Part shown: positions 53,566 to 62,609 of the stretch, piece by piece
How the letters are laid out: each line of letters starts with the position of its first letter
Numbering within the stretch: the first letter of the stretch is position 1
Source of the DNA: Paracoccus gahaiensis
GTDB taxonomy: Bacteria; Pseudomonadota; Alphaproteobacteria; Rhodobacterales; Rhodobacteraceae
Assembly (NCBI RefSeq): GCF_005048225.1
Contig: NZ_SUNI01000012.1
Span: forward strand, 62,001-126,000
Direction: 5' to 3'
DNA length: 64,000 nt
Program-made: the position numbers and the translations under genes
The notes under the pieces: generated by a model
Database searches by the model: none
Seen by the model: only the letters and a program-made list of their open reading frames with translations
Told to the model about the DNA's origin: nothing

Positions 53566-55011
53566 TTATTCCGGGTCGGTGGCGAAGATCAAGCGGTCAT
53601 CGCAAGGCGCGATGCGCAGGATGTTCGTCGTGCCCGCCACGTTGAAGGGCACGCCGGCCATGACGACGATCTGCTGCGTCTCGTCGGCGAAGCCGTAATC
53701 GCGGGCGGCGCGGGTGGCGTTGACCACCGCCTCCTTGAAGCGCGACAGGCGCGGGGTGATGACGCAATGCGTCCCCCAGGTCAGCACCATGCGCCGGGTC
53801 ACCGCCTCGATCGGGCTCAGCGCCAGGATCGGCACGCGGGGCCGCTCGCGGGCGATCAGGCTGATCGTGGTGCCGGACTGGCTGAAGGCGCAGATGGCCG
53901 CGACCTCGGTCGTCTCGGCGATCTCGCGCGCCGCCGTCACGATGGCGTCGGGAACCGAGGACAGGCTGGCCTTGCGCGCCGCCTCGATGATCGAGCGGTA
54001 GTTCGGGTCCGCCTCGACCGAGCGCGCGACATTGTCCATCGTGCGCACCGCGTCCAGCGGGAAGCTGCCCGCCGCGCTTTCGGCCGACAGCATGACCGCA
54101 TCGGCGCCCTCGTAGATGGCGTTGGCGACGTCGCTGACCTCGGCCCGGGTGGGCATCGGGCTGTCGATCATCGATTCCAGCATCTGGGTGGCCACGATCA
54201 CCGGCTTGGCGGCGCTGCGGCACAGGCGCACCAGGCGCTTCTGGATGGGGGGCACCGAATGGACCGGCAGCTCCACCCCCAGATCGCCGCGCGCGACCAT
54301 GATCCCGTCCGAGGCCATGAGGATCTCGTCGAAGGCCCGGACGGCGGCGGGTTTCTCGATCTTGGACAGGATCGCGGCGCGGCCGCGGGCCAGGGTCTTG
54401 GCCTCTTCCACATCCTCGGCGCGCTGCACGAAGGACAAGGCCAGCCAGTCCACGCCCAGCTCGCAGGCGAATTCCAGATCGGCGCGGTCCTTGTCCGACA
54501 GCGCGGCCAGCGGCAGCACCACGTCGGGGACGTTCACGCCCTTGCGGTCGCTGATCGTGCCGGCCACGGTGACCGTGCAATCGGCGAAATCGGGGCCGCA
54601 GGCGTCGACCGTCAGGCGGATCTTGCCGTCATTGACCAGAAGTTCCGACCCCTCGATCAGGGCCGCGAAGATCTCGGGATGGGGCAGCTGGACGCGGCCT
54701 GCATTGCCCGGCTCGGGCGACAGATCAAAGCGGAAGCGGTCGCCCACCGCCAGGTCAAGCGCGCCGTTGGCAAAGGGGCCGACCCGCAGCTTGGGGCCCT
54801 GCAGGTCCGCCAGGATGGCGATCGGGCGCCCGGTCTCGGCCTCGATCTCGCGGATCGCGGTATAGCGCGCGCGGTGGTCGTCATGGCTGCCATGGCTCAT
54901 GTTCAGGCGGAACACGTCGGCGCCGGTATCGAACAGCGCCCGGATCATCTCCTTGGTGGAGGAGGCCGGTCCCAGGGTCGCCACGATCTTCACATTGCGA
55001 TGTCGTCTCAT
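53566..55011 (-). CDS. pyk: Pyruvate kinase
   Basis: A 481-residue pyruvate kinase making pyruvate and ATP from phosphoenolpyruvate. The barrel starts KIVATLGPASS. The catalytic lysine is in ILSKIEKPAA and the metal site in DGIMVARGDLGVE. PTRAEVSDVANAIYEGADAVMLS-type sequence completes the active site region. The ATG at 55011 follows AGGA. The open frame upstream lies inside the divergent amidohydrolase gene. Confidence 0.96.
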   Translation of the reverse strand: MRRHRNVKIVATLGPASSTKEMIRALFDTGADVFRLNMSHGSHDDHRARYTAIREIEAETGRPIAILADLQGPKLRVGPFANGALDLAVGDRFRFDLSPEPGNAGRVQLPHPEIFAALIEGSELLVNDGKIRLTVDACGPDFADCTVTVAGTISDRKGVNVPDVVLPLAALSDKDRADLEFACELGVDWLALSFVQRAEDVEEAKTLARGRAAILSKIEKPAAVRAFDEILMASDGIMVARGDLGVELPVHSVPPIQKRLVRLCRSAAKPVIVATQMLESMIDSPMPTRAEVSDVANAIYEGADAVMLSAESAAGSFPLDAVRTMDNVARSVEADPNYRSIIEAARKASLSSVPDAIVTAAREIAETTEVAAICAFSQSGTTISLIARERPRVPILALSPIEAVTRRMVLTWGTHCVITPRLSRFKEAVVNATRAARDYGFADETQQIVVMAGVPFNVAGTTNILRIAPCDDRLIFATDPE

Positions 55012-55110
55012 CAATCCTGCCCTCGTCTCGGGTTTAGCGCTATCTATGCCGCAGAAGCAGCCCGGCGGCAACTGGCGTCTGCCCGCGCTTCGTCGTAGAC
55101 ACCTTGCACC

Positions 55111-55869
55111 ATGAGTGATGAAGACGTGATGACCCCCCCGCCGTTCCGCATCCTCAATCCGGATGGCCCCTCGCGCTGGCTGGTCACCTGCGACCATGCC
55201 ACCAACCGCGTGCCGCCCTGGGTGGGCGGCGGCGATCTGGGCATCGCGCCCGCCGACATGGCCCGCCACATCGCCTATGACGTGGGCGCGGCAGGGCTGA
55301 CCGAGGCCCTGTCGGCCCTGATGGATGCGCCCGCGATCCTGTCCGACTTCTCGCGGCTGGTGATCGACCCGAACCGGGGCGAGGACGATCCGACGCTGCT
55401 GATGCGGCTCTATGACGGCACGGTCATTCCTGCCAACAAGCAAGCGGATGCGACCGAGCGCGAACGCCGCCTGGCCCGCCTGCACCGCCCCTATCATCAG
55501 GCGCTGGAGCAGCTGGCCGCCCGCCATCCCGCCCGCTGCCTCTGCGCCATCCACAGCTTCACCCCGCAACTTCGGGGTCGCCCGCCGCGCCCCTGGCAGG
55601 TGGGCATCCTCTACTCCCATGCCGATGCACGGCTTGGCCCCGCCATGGTCGCCGCCTGCCGCGACGAGGGCTGGATCACCGGAGAGAACCAGCCCTATGA
55701 CGGCCATCTGGAGGGCGACAGCATCGACCGCCACGCCCTGGCGCATGGCCGCCCCAACCTGCTGATCGAGGTCAGGAACGACCTGATCGCCACCCCCGAG
55801 GGACAGAGCATCTGGGCCGAACGGCTGGCCCCGGTGATCGATCGCGTCCTGAGCCAAGCCGGTCTCTGA
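55111..55869 (+). CDS. N-formylglutamate amidohydrolase
   Basis: A 252-residue member of the N-formylglutamate amidohydrolase family. It has VTCDHATNRVPP near the start, DFSRLVIDPNRGEDDPTL and HSFTPQLRG, the last two holding the zinc-ligand and substrate residues typical of the family. HutG2-type enzymes hydrolyse N-formylglutamate in histidine breakdown, but no hut genes are nearby, so the physiological substrate may differ. It is divergent from pyk and ends in a terminator-type repeat. Confidence 0.88.
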   Translation: MSDEDVMTPPPFRILNPDGPSRWLVTCDHATNRVPPWVGGGDLGIAPADMARHIAYDVGAAGLTEALSALMDAPAILSDFSRLVIDPNRGEDDPTLLMRLYDGTVIPANKQADATERERRLARLHRPYHQALEQLAARHPARCLCAIHSFTPQLRGRPPRPWQVGILYSHADARLGPAMVAACRDEGWITGENQPYDGHLEGDSIDRHALAHGRPNLLIEVRNDLIATPEGQSIWAERLAPVIDRVLSQAGL

Positions 55870-55890
55870 AACCGCAATCAGGCAGGAAGA

Positions 55891-55952
55891 GGGGGGCCAG
55901 CCCCCCAATCGCGTTCCGCGATCCCCCCCGGGATACTTGGACCAAGATGAAA
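55891..55952 (+). terminator. Terminator-type repeat copy after the amidohydrolase
   Basis: A GGGGGGC/GCCCCCC stem (55891-55906) begins 21 bases past the stop. CCCCCCCGGG, ATACTTG and GACCAAGATGAAA follow. The T tract is interrupted, but the order of parts matches the family. It faces the copy that ends the aminotransferase gene. Confidence 0.6.
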
Positions 55953-55978
55953 GGGCCCGCGCCCTGACGGCATCGGGC

Positions 55979-56072
55979 TTTCATCTTGGCATAAATATCC
56001 CGCGGGGGGTGTCGGCTGGTCCGCCACCGGTCCGAGGACCAGCCGGCGCCGGGCGCGAAGCCCCCGGCGGTC
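55979..56072 (-). terminator. Terminator-type repeat copy after the aminotransferase
   Basis: Read on the minus strand after the aminotransferase stop: GC-rich hairpins, including a nine-base-pair stem GGCTGGTCC/GGACCAGCC (56014-56044), then CCCCCCGCGGG, ATATTTA and TGCCAAGATGAAA. It forms a facing pair with the amidohydrolase copy. Confidence 0.65.
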
Positions 56073-56089
56073 GCGGGACGCAAAAAGGA

Positions 56090-56950
56090 TCAGACGCCCA
56101 GCTTCAGGCTTTCTTCCAGATAGATCTCGCGCAGGCGGGTGGCGACCGGGCCCACGGCACCGGTGCCGACGGCGGCGTCGTCGATGCGGACCACCGGCAT
56201 CACGAAGGACGAGGCCGAGGTGACGAAGGCCTCGTCGGCCTGCTGCGCCTCGTCGATGGTGAAGGCGCGTTCCTCGACCTGCATCTGCGCCTCGGCGGCA
56301 AAGCGCAGGACGGCGGCGCGGGTGATGCCGTGCAGGATGTCATGGCTCAGCTCGCGGGTGATGATGGTGTTGCCCTTGACGATATAGGCGTTGTTCGAGG
56401 TGCCCTCGGTCACGCGCCCCTCCTCGACCATCCAGGCGTCATCGGCGCCCCGGGCCTTTGCCTCCATCTTGGCCATCGAGGGATAGAGAAGCTGCACCGT
56501 CTTGATGTCGCGCCGGCCCCATCGCAGGTCGGGAACGCTGACCACCGTCCAGCCGGTCCTGGCCGCCGGCGCGTCGGCCAGGCCGGGCTTGGACTGGGTG
56601 AACATCACGACGGTGGGCGCGGTCCCCTCGGGCGGGTAGGCGAAATCGCGATCGCCGGGATTGCCGCGCGTCACCTGCAGATAGACCAGCCCGTCGGTGA
56701 TGGCGTTGCGGGCGATCAGCTCGCGATGGGCGGCGAGGCAGTCGGCATCCGTCATCGGCTCAGAGATGGCCAGTTCGGACAGGGACCGCCGCAGCCGGAC
56801 CATGTGGCCCTGAAAGTCGATCAGCTTGCCGCCCAGCACGCTGACCACCTCGTAGACCCCGTCGGCCATCAGGAATCCCCGGTCGAAGACCGACACCTTC
56901 GCCTCATCCTCGGGAAGATATTCGCCGTTCACATAGACTGTTCGCGCCAT
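56090..56950 (-). CDS. D-amino-acid aminotransferase (fold IV PLP enzyme)
   Basis: A 286-residue class IV aminotransferase. The start ARTVYVNGEYLPEDEAKVSVFDRGFLMADG is typical of D-alanine transaminases (residues 2-31). The PLP lysine is in RRDIKTVQLLYPSM and the phosphate site in GRVTEGTSNNAY. It interconverts D-alanine and 2-oxo acids; a branched-chain or aminodeoxychorismate role is possible but the DIK motif favours D-amino acids. The ATG at 56950 is the family start. Divergent from the malyl-CoA lyase gene. Confidence 0.87.
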   Translation of the reverse strand: MARTVYVNGEYLPEDEAKVSVFDRGFLMADGVYEVVSVLGGKLIDFQGHMVRLRRSLSELAISEPMTDADCLAAHRELIARNAITDGLVYLQVTRGNPGDRDFAYPPEGTAPTVVMFTQSKPGLADAPAARTGWTVVSVPDLRWGRRDIKTVQLLYPSMAKMEAKARGADDAWMVEEGRVTEGTSNNAYIVKGNTIITRELSHDILHGITRAAVLRFAAEAQMQVEERAFTIDEAQQADEAFVTSASSFVMPVVRIDDAAVGTGAVGPVATRLREIYLEESLKLGV

Positions 56951-57107
56951 CCTGGCCTCCGTTGTCCTCGCGCCGACACCTGACCCCAAAGCTTGGATGC
57001 GTCAAGAAGCCGGGGCCGGCCTCGCCGCGCGGAAATAGCGCTTGCCGTCCTGACCGCGCAAGATTATTACCCGGGAACGCCCCGATCTTGTCAAACTGGA
57101 CCTTGTC

Positions 57108-58064
57108 ATGAGTTTCCGCACCCAGCCCCTGCCCCCGGCCCGCCTGAACCGCTGCCAGCTGTTCGGCCCCGGCTCGCGTCCGGCGCTGTTCGAGAAGATG
57201 GCGAAATCCGCCGCCGACGTGATCAACCTGGATCTGGAGGATTCGGTCGCCCCCGACGACAAGGCGCAGGCGCGGACCAACATCATCGCGGCGATCAACG
57301 ACGTGGATTGGGGGGCCAAGACCCTGTCCGTGCGCATCAACGGGCTGGACACGCCCTTCTGGTACCGCGACGTGGTCGACCTGCTGGAGCAGGTGGGCGA
57401 CCGGCTGGACCAGATCATGATCCCCAAGGCCGGCTGTGCCGCCGACATCTATGCCGTCGACGCGCTGGTTACCGCGATCGAGCGCGCCAAGGGCCGCACC
57501 AGGCCCATCGCCTTCGAGGTCATCATCGAATCCGCCGCCGGCATCTGCCATGTCGAGGAGATCGCGGGCGCATCCCCGCGCCTGCAGGCGATTAGCCTGG
57601 GGGCGGCGGATTTCGCGGCCTCGATGGGCATGGCCACCACGGGCATCGGCGGCACGCAGGAAAACTATTACATGATCCGCGAGGGGCAGAAATACTGGCC
57701 CGATCCCTGGCATTGGGCGCAGACCGCCATCGTCGCGGCCTGCCGCACGCATGGGCTGTTGCCCGTGGACGGCCCCTTTGGCGATTTCAGCGACCCCGAG
57801 GGCTTCCGCGCGCAGGCGATGCGCAGCGCGACCCTGGGCATGGTCGGCAAATGGGCGATCCATCCCAGCCAGATCGCCTTGGCCAACGAGGTCTTCTCGC
57901 CCAATGAGGCCGCCGTGACCGAGGCGCGCGAGATCCTGGCCGCGATGGAACAGGCCAAGCGCGACGGCGCGGGCGCCACCGTCTACAAGGGCCGGCTGGT
58001 CGACATCGCCTCGATCAAGCAGGCCGAGGTCACGCTGCGCCAGTTCGAGCTGATCGGCGCGTAA
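57108..58064 (+). CDS. mcl1: L-malyl-CoA/beta-methylmalyl-CoA lyase
   Basis: A 318-residue HpcH/CitE-family lyase, the same length as the Rhodobacter sphaeroides Mcl1. It has NRCQLFGPGSRPALFEKM, LDLEDSVAPDDK with the magnesium-binding glutamate/aspartate, and VIIESAAGICHVEEIA. It cleaves malyl-CoA and beta-methylmalyl-CoA in the ethylmalonyl-CoA pathway for acetate growth. Other pathway genes are not adjacent. An intrinsic terminator follows. Confidence 0.92.
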   Translation: MSFRTQPLPPARLNRCQLFGPGSRPALFEKMAKSAADVINLDLEDSVAPDDKAQARTNIIAAINDVDWGAKTLSVRINGLDTPFWYRDVVDLLEQVGDRLDQIMIPKAGCAADIYAVDALVTAIERAKGRTRPIAFEVIIESAAGICHVEEIAGASPRLQAISLGAADFAASMGMATTGIGGTQENYYMIREGQKYWPDPWHWAQTAIVAACRTHGLLPVDGPFGDFSDPEGFRAQAMRSATLGMVGKWAIHPSQIALANEVFSPNEAAVTEAREILAAMEQAKRDGAGATVYKGRLVDIASIKQAEVTLRQFELIGA

Positions 58065-58122
58065 AGGACCCCCCCGCAGCCCGGACCAGTGGAGGGGGAC
58101 AGGCTGCACCCCGAGGGAGGAC

Positions 58123-58158
58123 CGGCCCCGCGAGCGATCGCGGGGCCGTCTGGTTTTT
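58123..58158 (+). terminator. Rho-independent terminator after mcl1
   Basis: A perfect eleven-base-pair stem (CGGCCCCGCGA with TCGCGGGGCCG) and four-base loop GCGA is followed by TCTGGTTTTT. It is 59 bases beyond the stop and is a strong intrinsic terminator. Confidence 0.9.
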
Positions 58159-58247
58159 GGCGACGGCCTTCCTTGCCGGGGGGACAGGGCGGTCTGCGGG
58201 TGCTAAGATTGTTCGCAACCCCTCCCGGACCCAAACGAGGCCAGACG

Positions 58248-59000
58248 ATGACGATCACGCATGATGACGAGTTGGACGGCCTGAAGCGTATCGGGCGCAT
58301 CGTCGCCAACACCATGCAGGACATGGCGGCGGTGATGGAGCCGGGCATGACGACACGAGAACTGGACGACCTTGGCCGCGAGATGCTGGAACGCGAGGGC
58401 GCCATTCCGGCGCCGCAGGCCACTTATGGCTTTCCGGGCGCCACCTGCATCAGCGTCAACGAAGAGATCGCGCATGGCATCCCGGGCGAGCGCAGGCTGG
58501 CCTTGGGCGATCTGGTCAATATCGACGTGTCGGCATCGCTGGACGGCTATTTCGCCGATACCGGGGCGACGTTCTGTCTGGGCGCGGTGCGGCCCGTACT
58601 GGACCGGCTGTGCCGGGATGGCCGGCGCGCGATGCGGATCGGCATCGCGCAGGTCGGCCATGATAAGCCCCTGGCCGGGATCGGCAATGCCATCGGCAGC
58701 TTTGCCTCCAAGCGCGGCTACACGCTGATCCGCAACCTGGCCAGCCATGGCGTGGGCAAGGCCCTGCACGAAGATCCCGGAGAGATCGCGACATGGCCCA
58801 CCAAGGGCGACAGGCGCCGGATGCACAACGGCCTCGTCCTGACGGTCGAGCCGTTCCTGTCGCGCGGCGGGATGTGGGCGACGTCCGGCACCCGTGACGA
58901 GTGGACGCTGTACAGCACGCCCCGGGCTCCGGTGGTGCAATACGAGCATACCGTGGTGGCGACGCATCGCGGTGCCATCATCGTCACGCTGCCGGGCTGA
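58248..59000 (+). CDS. map: Methionine aminopeptidase, type I
   Basis: A 250-residue type I enzyme that removes the initiator methionine. Metal ligands are visible in NIDVSASLDGYFADTGATF (two Asp), SHGVGKALHEDPG (His), LTVEPF (Glu) and QYEHTVVAT (Glu). The usual substrate histidine is in GIPGERR-adjacent sequence IAHGIPG. There is no N-terminal zinc-finger extension. The ATG at 58248 is taken from the family start ITHDDELDGLKRIGR. Whether it is the only map in the genome cannot be told. Confidence 0.9.
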   Translation: MTITHDDELDGLKRIGRIVANTMQDMAAVMEPGMTTRELDDLGREMLEREGAIPAPQATYGFPGATCISVNEEIAHGIPGERRLALGDLVNIDVSASLDGYFADTGATFCLGAVRPVLDRLCRDGRRAMRIGIAQVGHDKPLAGIGNAIGSFASKRGYTLIRNLASHGVGKALHEDPGEIATWPTKGDRRRMHNGLVLTVEPFLSRGGMWATSGTRDEWTLYSTPRAPVVQYEHTVVATHRGAIIVTLPG

Positions 59001-59025
59001 AGCGCGACCTTGCTGAACAGCCGCC

Positions 59026-59940
59026 CTACGCCCGCCGCAATTTCCGGAACGCCGCCGACGCCCCCCAGCCCGCGATGACCGCCACCGCCAGCGACATCAG
59101 CCCGTAGAGCAGCGGCTGGTCGAAGGCCAAGCGATAGAGCCAGCGTTCCAGCCCCACCTTGCGGACCTCGATGGCCGCGCCATAGGCGTCGATGACCTCG
59201 CCGCCGCGCAGAAGGAAGATGCGGGCGCGATAGTCGCCCTCGATCAGGTTGGCGGGCAGGCGGATGTCGGTGCGGAACAGCGTGTCCTCGACCAGGGCGA
59301 CGGCGTTCTCCTCCAGCCGGTAATGGCCGTTCTGCCGGCGCAGGCGGATCAGCGCCTCGGTATAGGGCAGCGTGTCCTCGACCTGCGGTGCGCCGGCGAA
59401 GGCGCGCAGCACGAGGGGCAGCGAGATGCGATAGCGGTTGTCCCAGTCCGGGTCCAGGATCTGGTCCAGCGGGCGGGTGGTGGCCACCGCGTAGAAGCTG
59501 GGGGCGGCGCCGATCTCGACCCGGTCGGTGTTGATCCAGATGCCGGCGCGGCGCTGTTTCTGCCAGATGGTCAGCGGCTGCGAGGGCGCCTCGATCGTGA
59601 CGATCACGTCCAGGGGCGTCTCGGGGATCGGCGTCTGCCGCTTGATGGCCCCGTAGATCAGGATGTCCGAGCCGTCGAAGCTGGTGGTGATCGCCACCGA
59701 GCTGTTCGACAGCCCGGCCACGACCTGCTCGGCGGGGCCCTCGGCCGCCTCGGGCAGGGGGCCGCGCGACTCGCGGGGGTCGGGAAACAGCAGCCAGTCC
59801 GGGCGCGCCTCGGTCTGCGGCAGCAGGCCGGCCTCGGGATCGGCGGGCATGGTCGATCCGCTGCCCTGCGCTTGTGCCGGGGCGGACAGGACCGGGGCCA
59901 GCAGCAGCGCCAGCAGGGTCAGGATCGCGCCGCGCATCAT
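59026..59940 (-). CDS. TIGR02186 family membrane protein
   Basis: A 304-residue protein with a signal peptide (AILTLLALLLAPVLSAPAQA), a periplasmic beta-rich domain (VAGLSNSSVAITTSFDGSDIL, then IYGAIKR) and one C-terminal membrane helix (LYGLMSLAVAVIAGWGASAAF). It matches the TIGR02186 pattern, a family of unknown function usually encoded with TauE/SafE exporters. The first ATG (59940) overlaps the TauE stop. The periplasmic domain could gate or sense for the exporter; this is inference from constant pairing. Confidence 0.82.
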   Translation of the reverse strand: MMRGAILTLLALLLAPVLSAPAQAQGSGSTMPADPEAGLLPQTEARPDWLLFPDPRESRGPLPEAAEGPAEQVVAGLSNSSVAITTSFDGSDILIYGAIKRQTPIPETPLDVIVTIEAPSQPLTIWQKQRRAGIWINTDRVEIGAAPSFYAVATTRPLDQILDPDWDNRYRISLPLVLRAFAGAPQVEDTLPYTEALIRLRRQNGHYRLEENAVALVEDTLFRTDIRLPANLIEGDYRARIFLLRGGEVIDAYGAAIEVRKVGLERWLYRLAFDQPLLYGLMSLAVAVIAGWGASAAFRKLRRA

Positions 59941-60851
59941 TGCCCCCGCGTCGTGATCGAGAACAGGTCGTCGGGGCGCAGGAACAGGTCCAGTGCCAGC
60001 TTGCCGCAGACCGCCAGCACCAGCAGCGCCAGCAGGAGGCGCAGCTGTTCGGCCCGCAGCCGGGCGCCCAGGGTGGTGCCGATCTGCGCCCCCACGACGC
60101 CCCCCACGATCAGCAGCACCGCCAGCATCACGTCGACGGTGTTGTAGCTGACCGCATGCATCAGCGTGGTGAAGGCGGTGACGAAGGTGATCTGGAACAG
60201 CGAGGTGCCCACCACGACCTTCGTGGGCATTCCCAGCAGATAGATCATCGCGGGCACCATGATGAAGCCGCCGCCCACCCCCATGATCGCCGCCAGCACG
60301 CCCACCGCGACGCCGACCAGCAGCGGCGGGATGGTGCTGATGTAAAGACCCGAGGCGCGGAACTTCATCTTGAGCGGCCAGCGATGCACCCACATGTGCT
60401 GGTGCAGGCGCCGCCGCCCGGTGGGATGGCGGGCCCGCAGCAGCGCGCGCAGGCTCTCCTGCAGCATCATCGCGCCGATCAGGCCCAGAAAGACGACATA
60501 GCACAGCTGCACGACCAGCTCGACCTGGCCCATCTGCTGCAGGATGTTGAAGACCAGCACCCCCAGGGCCGAACCCACCATGCCGCCCGCCAGCAGCACG
60601 CCCCCCATGCGGAAGTCGACGGTCTTGCGCTTCATATGCGCCAGCACGCCCGAAACCGAGGAGGCGACGACCTGGTTGGCCCCGGTGGCGACCGCGATGG
60701 CCGGGGGAATGCCGATGAAGAACAGCAACGGCGTGATCAGGAAGCCGCCGCCGACGCCGAAGAGGCCGCTCATGACGCCGACCAGGCCGCCCAGGCCCAT
60801 CAGCACGAAGGCGTTGACCGAGACCTCGGCAATGGGAAGATAGATCTGCAT
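59937..60851 (-). CDS. TauE/SafE family sulfite/organosulfonate exporter
   Basis: A 304-residue inner-membrane protein of the TSUP (TauE) family with two homologous halves, each starting GLFGVGGGFLITPLLFF or IMGVGGGFIMVPAMIYL. Family members export sulfite, sulfoacetate or similar anions. A 40-residue basic cytoplasmic loop joins the halves. It is coupled to the TIGR02186 gene downstream. No sulfur-oxidation gene is adjacent, so substrate is uncertain. Confidence 0.86.
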   Translation of the reverse strand: MQIYLPIAEVSVNAFVLMGLGGLVGVMSGLFGVGGGFLITPLLFFIGIPPAIAVATGANQVVASSVSGVLAHMKRKTVDFRMGGVLLAGGMVGSALGVLVFNILQQMGQVELVVQLCYVVFLGLIGAMMLQESLRALLRARHPTGRRRLHQHMWVHRWPLKMKFRASGLYISTIPPLLVGVAVGVLAAIMGVGGGFIMVPAMIYLLGMPTKVVVGTSLFQITFVTAFTTLMHAVSYNTVDVMLAVLLIVGGVVGAQIGTTLGARLRAEQLRLLLALLVLAVCGKLALDLFLRPDDLFSITTRGQ

Positions 60852-61086
60852 CGCGTCCCGGGCCTCTTGCGCTCGACCCGAGGATGCCCCGCCCGGCCGC
60901 CAAGGTCAAACCGCTTCGGTCGGGACCGGGCCGCCTGCCCGCCCAATCCGCACCGACCGGTCTGGTCCGGCCCCTGCCCCGCAGGAACGGGTTGAAGCGA
61001 AGCCGGGCCACCGCTAAGCAGATCGAGGCGCAACCGCGTGCAGGGACAGGGTTCCGCACGGGCGGCCGGGTCGGACAGGGGGCAGG

Positions 61087-61905
61087 ATGCGGATTCTCAT
61101 CACCAATGACGACGGGATCAACGCCCCGGGGCTGGAGGTGCTGGACCAGATCGCCACGGAACTGGCCGGCCCCACGGGCGAAGTCTGGACCGTCGCCCCC
61201 GCCTTCGAGCAGTCGGGCGTGGGCCATTGCATCAGCTATTCCCATCCCACGATGATCGCCCGGCTGGCGCCCCGCCGCTATGCCGCCGAGGGCAGTCCGG
61301 CCGATTGCGTGCTGGCCGCGGTGGGCGAGCTGATGCGCGAGGGCCTGCCCGATCTGGTCCTGTCGGGCGTCAATCGCGGCAACAATGCGGGCGAGAACGC
61401 GATGTATTCCGGCACGATCGGCGGTGCCATGGAGGCGGCCCTACAGGGCCTGCCCGCCATCGCGCTGTCGCAATATCTGGGGCCCGAGACCGCCGGACTG
61501 GACGATCCCTTCGAGGCCGCGCGCAGCCATGGCGCCCGCATCATCCGGCAGCTTCTGGATCACGGCGACTGGACCTCGGACGAGGATTTCCGGCTGTTCT
61601 ACAACGTGAATTTCCCCCCCCTGCCCGCGAGCGGGGTGCGTGGCCTCAAGGTCGCCCCGCAGGGGCAGCGGCGCGGCTCGCGCTTTGGCGTGGTGCCCTA
61701 TACGGCGCCCAACGGGCGGCAGTTCATGTGGATCGCGGGCGGCTCGCAGCAGGCGCCGGCGCGCGCGGGCAGCGATGTGGCGGTCAGCCTCGAGGGCTAT
61801 GTCTCGGTCACGCCGATGCGGGCGGACCTGACCTGCCACGCCTCGCTGGACGATCTGGCCCGCGCGCTGGAGGGACCGGGCGCCAAGGACGGGCCCGCGC
61901 GATGA
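61087..61905 (+). CDS. surE: 5'/3'-nucleotidase SurE
   Basis: A 272-residue metal-dependent phosphatase acting on nucleoside monophosphates. The metal site is in [14 protein letters not shown], and [21 protein letters not shown] is the second signature. It starts the surE-pcm-nlpD operon, classically tied to stationary-phase survival; pcm overlaps its stop (ATGA). Confidence 0.95.
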   Translation: MRILITNDDGINAPGLEVLDQIATELAGPTGEVWTVAPAFEQSGVGHCISYSHPTMIARLAPRRYAAEGSPADCVLAAVGELMREGLPDLVLSGVNRGNNAGENAMYSGTIGGAMEAALQGLPAIALSQYLGPETAGLDDPFEAARSHGARIIRQLLDHGDWTSDEDFRLFYNVNFPPLPASGVRGLKVAPQGQRRGSRFGVVPYTAPNGRQFMWIAGGSQQAPARAGSDVAVSLEGYVSVTPMRADLTCHASLDDLARALEGPGAKDGPAR

Positions 61906-62573
61906 GCGACGCCGACAGCAGCGATCCCGACGGGGACAGCCCCGCCGAGCGCAAGATGCGCTTCCTGTTCCAGCTGCGCTCGCGCGGGGTGACCGATGCG
62001 CGCGTGCTGGCGGCGATGGAGGCGATCGACCGGGGCCTGTTCGTGCGCGGCCAGTTCGCCGACCGCGCCTATGAGGACACCCCCCTGCCCATCCCCTGCG
62101 GGCAGACGATCAGCCAGCCCTCGGTCGTGGGGCTGATGAGCCAGGCACTGGAGGTGGGGCCGCGCGACACCGTGCTGGAGGTGGGCACCGGCTCGGGCTA
62201 TCAGGCGGCGGTCCTGTCGGGGCTGGCGCGCAGGGTCTATACGGTGGACCGCCACCGCCGCCTGGTCGTCGAGGCCGAGGCGATCTTTCAGACCCTGGGC
62301 CTGCACAACATCATCGCGCAGGTGGCCGACGGGTCGCGCGGGCTGCCCGATCTGGCGCCCTTCGACCGCATTCTTGTGACCGCCGCTGCCGAGGATCCGC
62401 CCGGCCCGCTGTTGGCACAGCTGAAGATCGGCGGTATCATGGTGGTGCCTGTCGGACAGTCGGATGCGGTGCAGACCCTGATCCGGGTCACCCGGTCGCA
62501 GGCCGGGTTCGACTATGACGAATTGCGGCAGGTGCGGTTCGTGCCGCTGGTGGAGGGGTTGGGCCAGACATGA
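61902..62573 (+). CDS. pcm: Protein-L-isoaspartate O-methyltransferase
   Basis: A 223-residue SAM methyltransferase that repairs isoaspartyl residues. The SAM loop is [33 protein letters not shown] precedes it and marks the substrate site; [10 protein letters not shown] follows. The ATG at 61902 overlaps the surE stop. About 20 acidic residues lead into the domain. Confidence 0.95.
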   Translation: MSDADSSDPDGDSPAERKMRFLFQLRSRGVTDARVLAAMEAIDRGLFVRGQFADRAYEDTPLPIPCGQTISQPSVVGLMSQALEVGPRDTVLEVGTGSGYQAAVLSGLARRVYTVDRHRRLVVEAEAIFQTLGLHNIIAQVADGSRGLPDLAPFDRILVTAAAEDPPGPLLAQLKIGGIMVVPVGQSDAVQTLIRVTRSQAGFDYDELRQVRFVPLVEGLGQT

Positions 62574-62609
62574 CCCCCGGCCACCCAGAGGCAGGCTGAG
62601 GACAGGATC

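Noticed and set aside
8361..56072. Terminator-type repeats as insertion-sequence ends or remnants
   Set aside because: No transposase fragments or target duplications accompany them, and six of the seven clear copies sit right after stop codons in one orientation.
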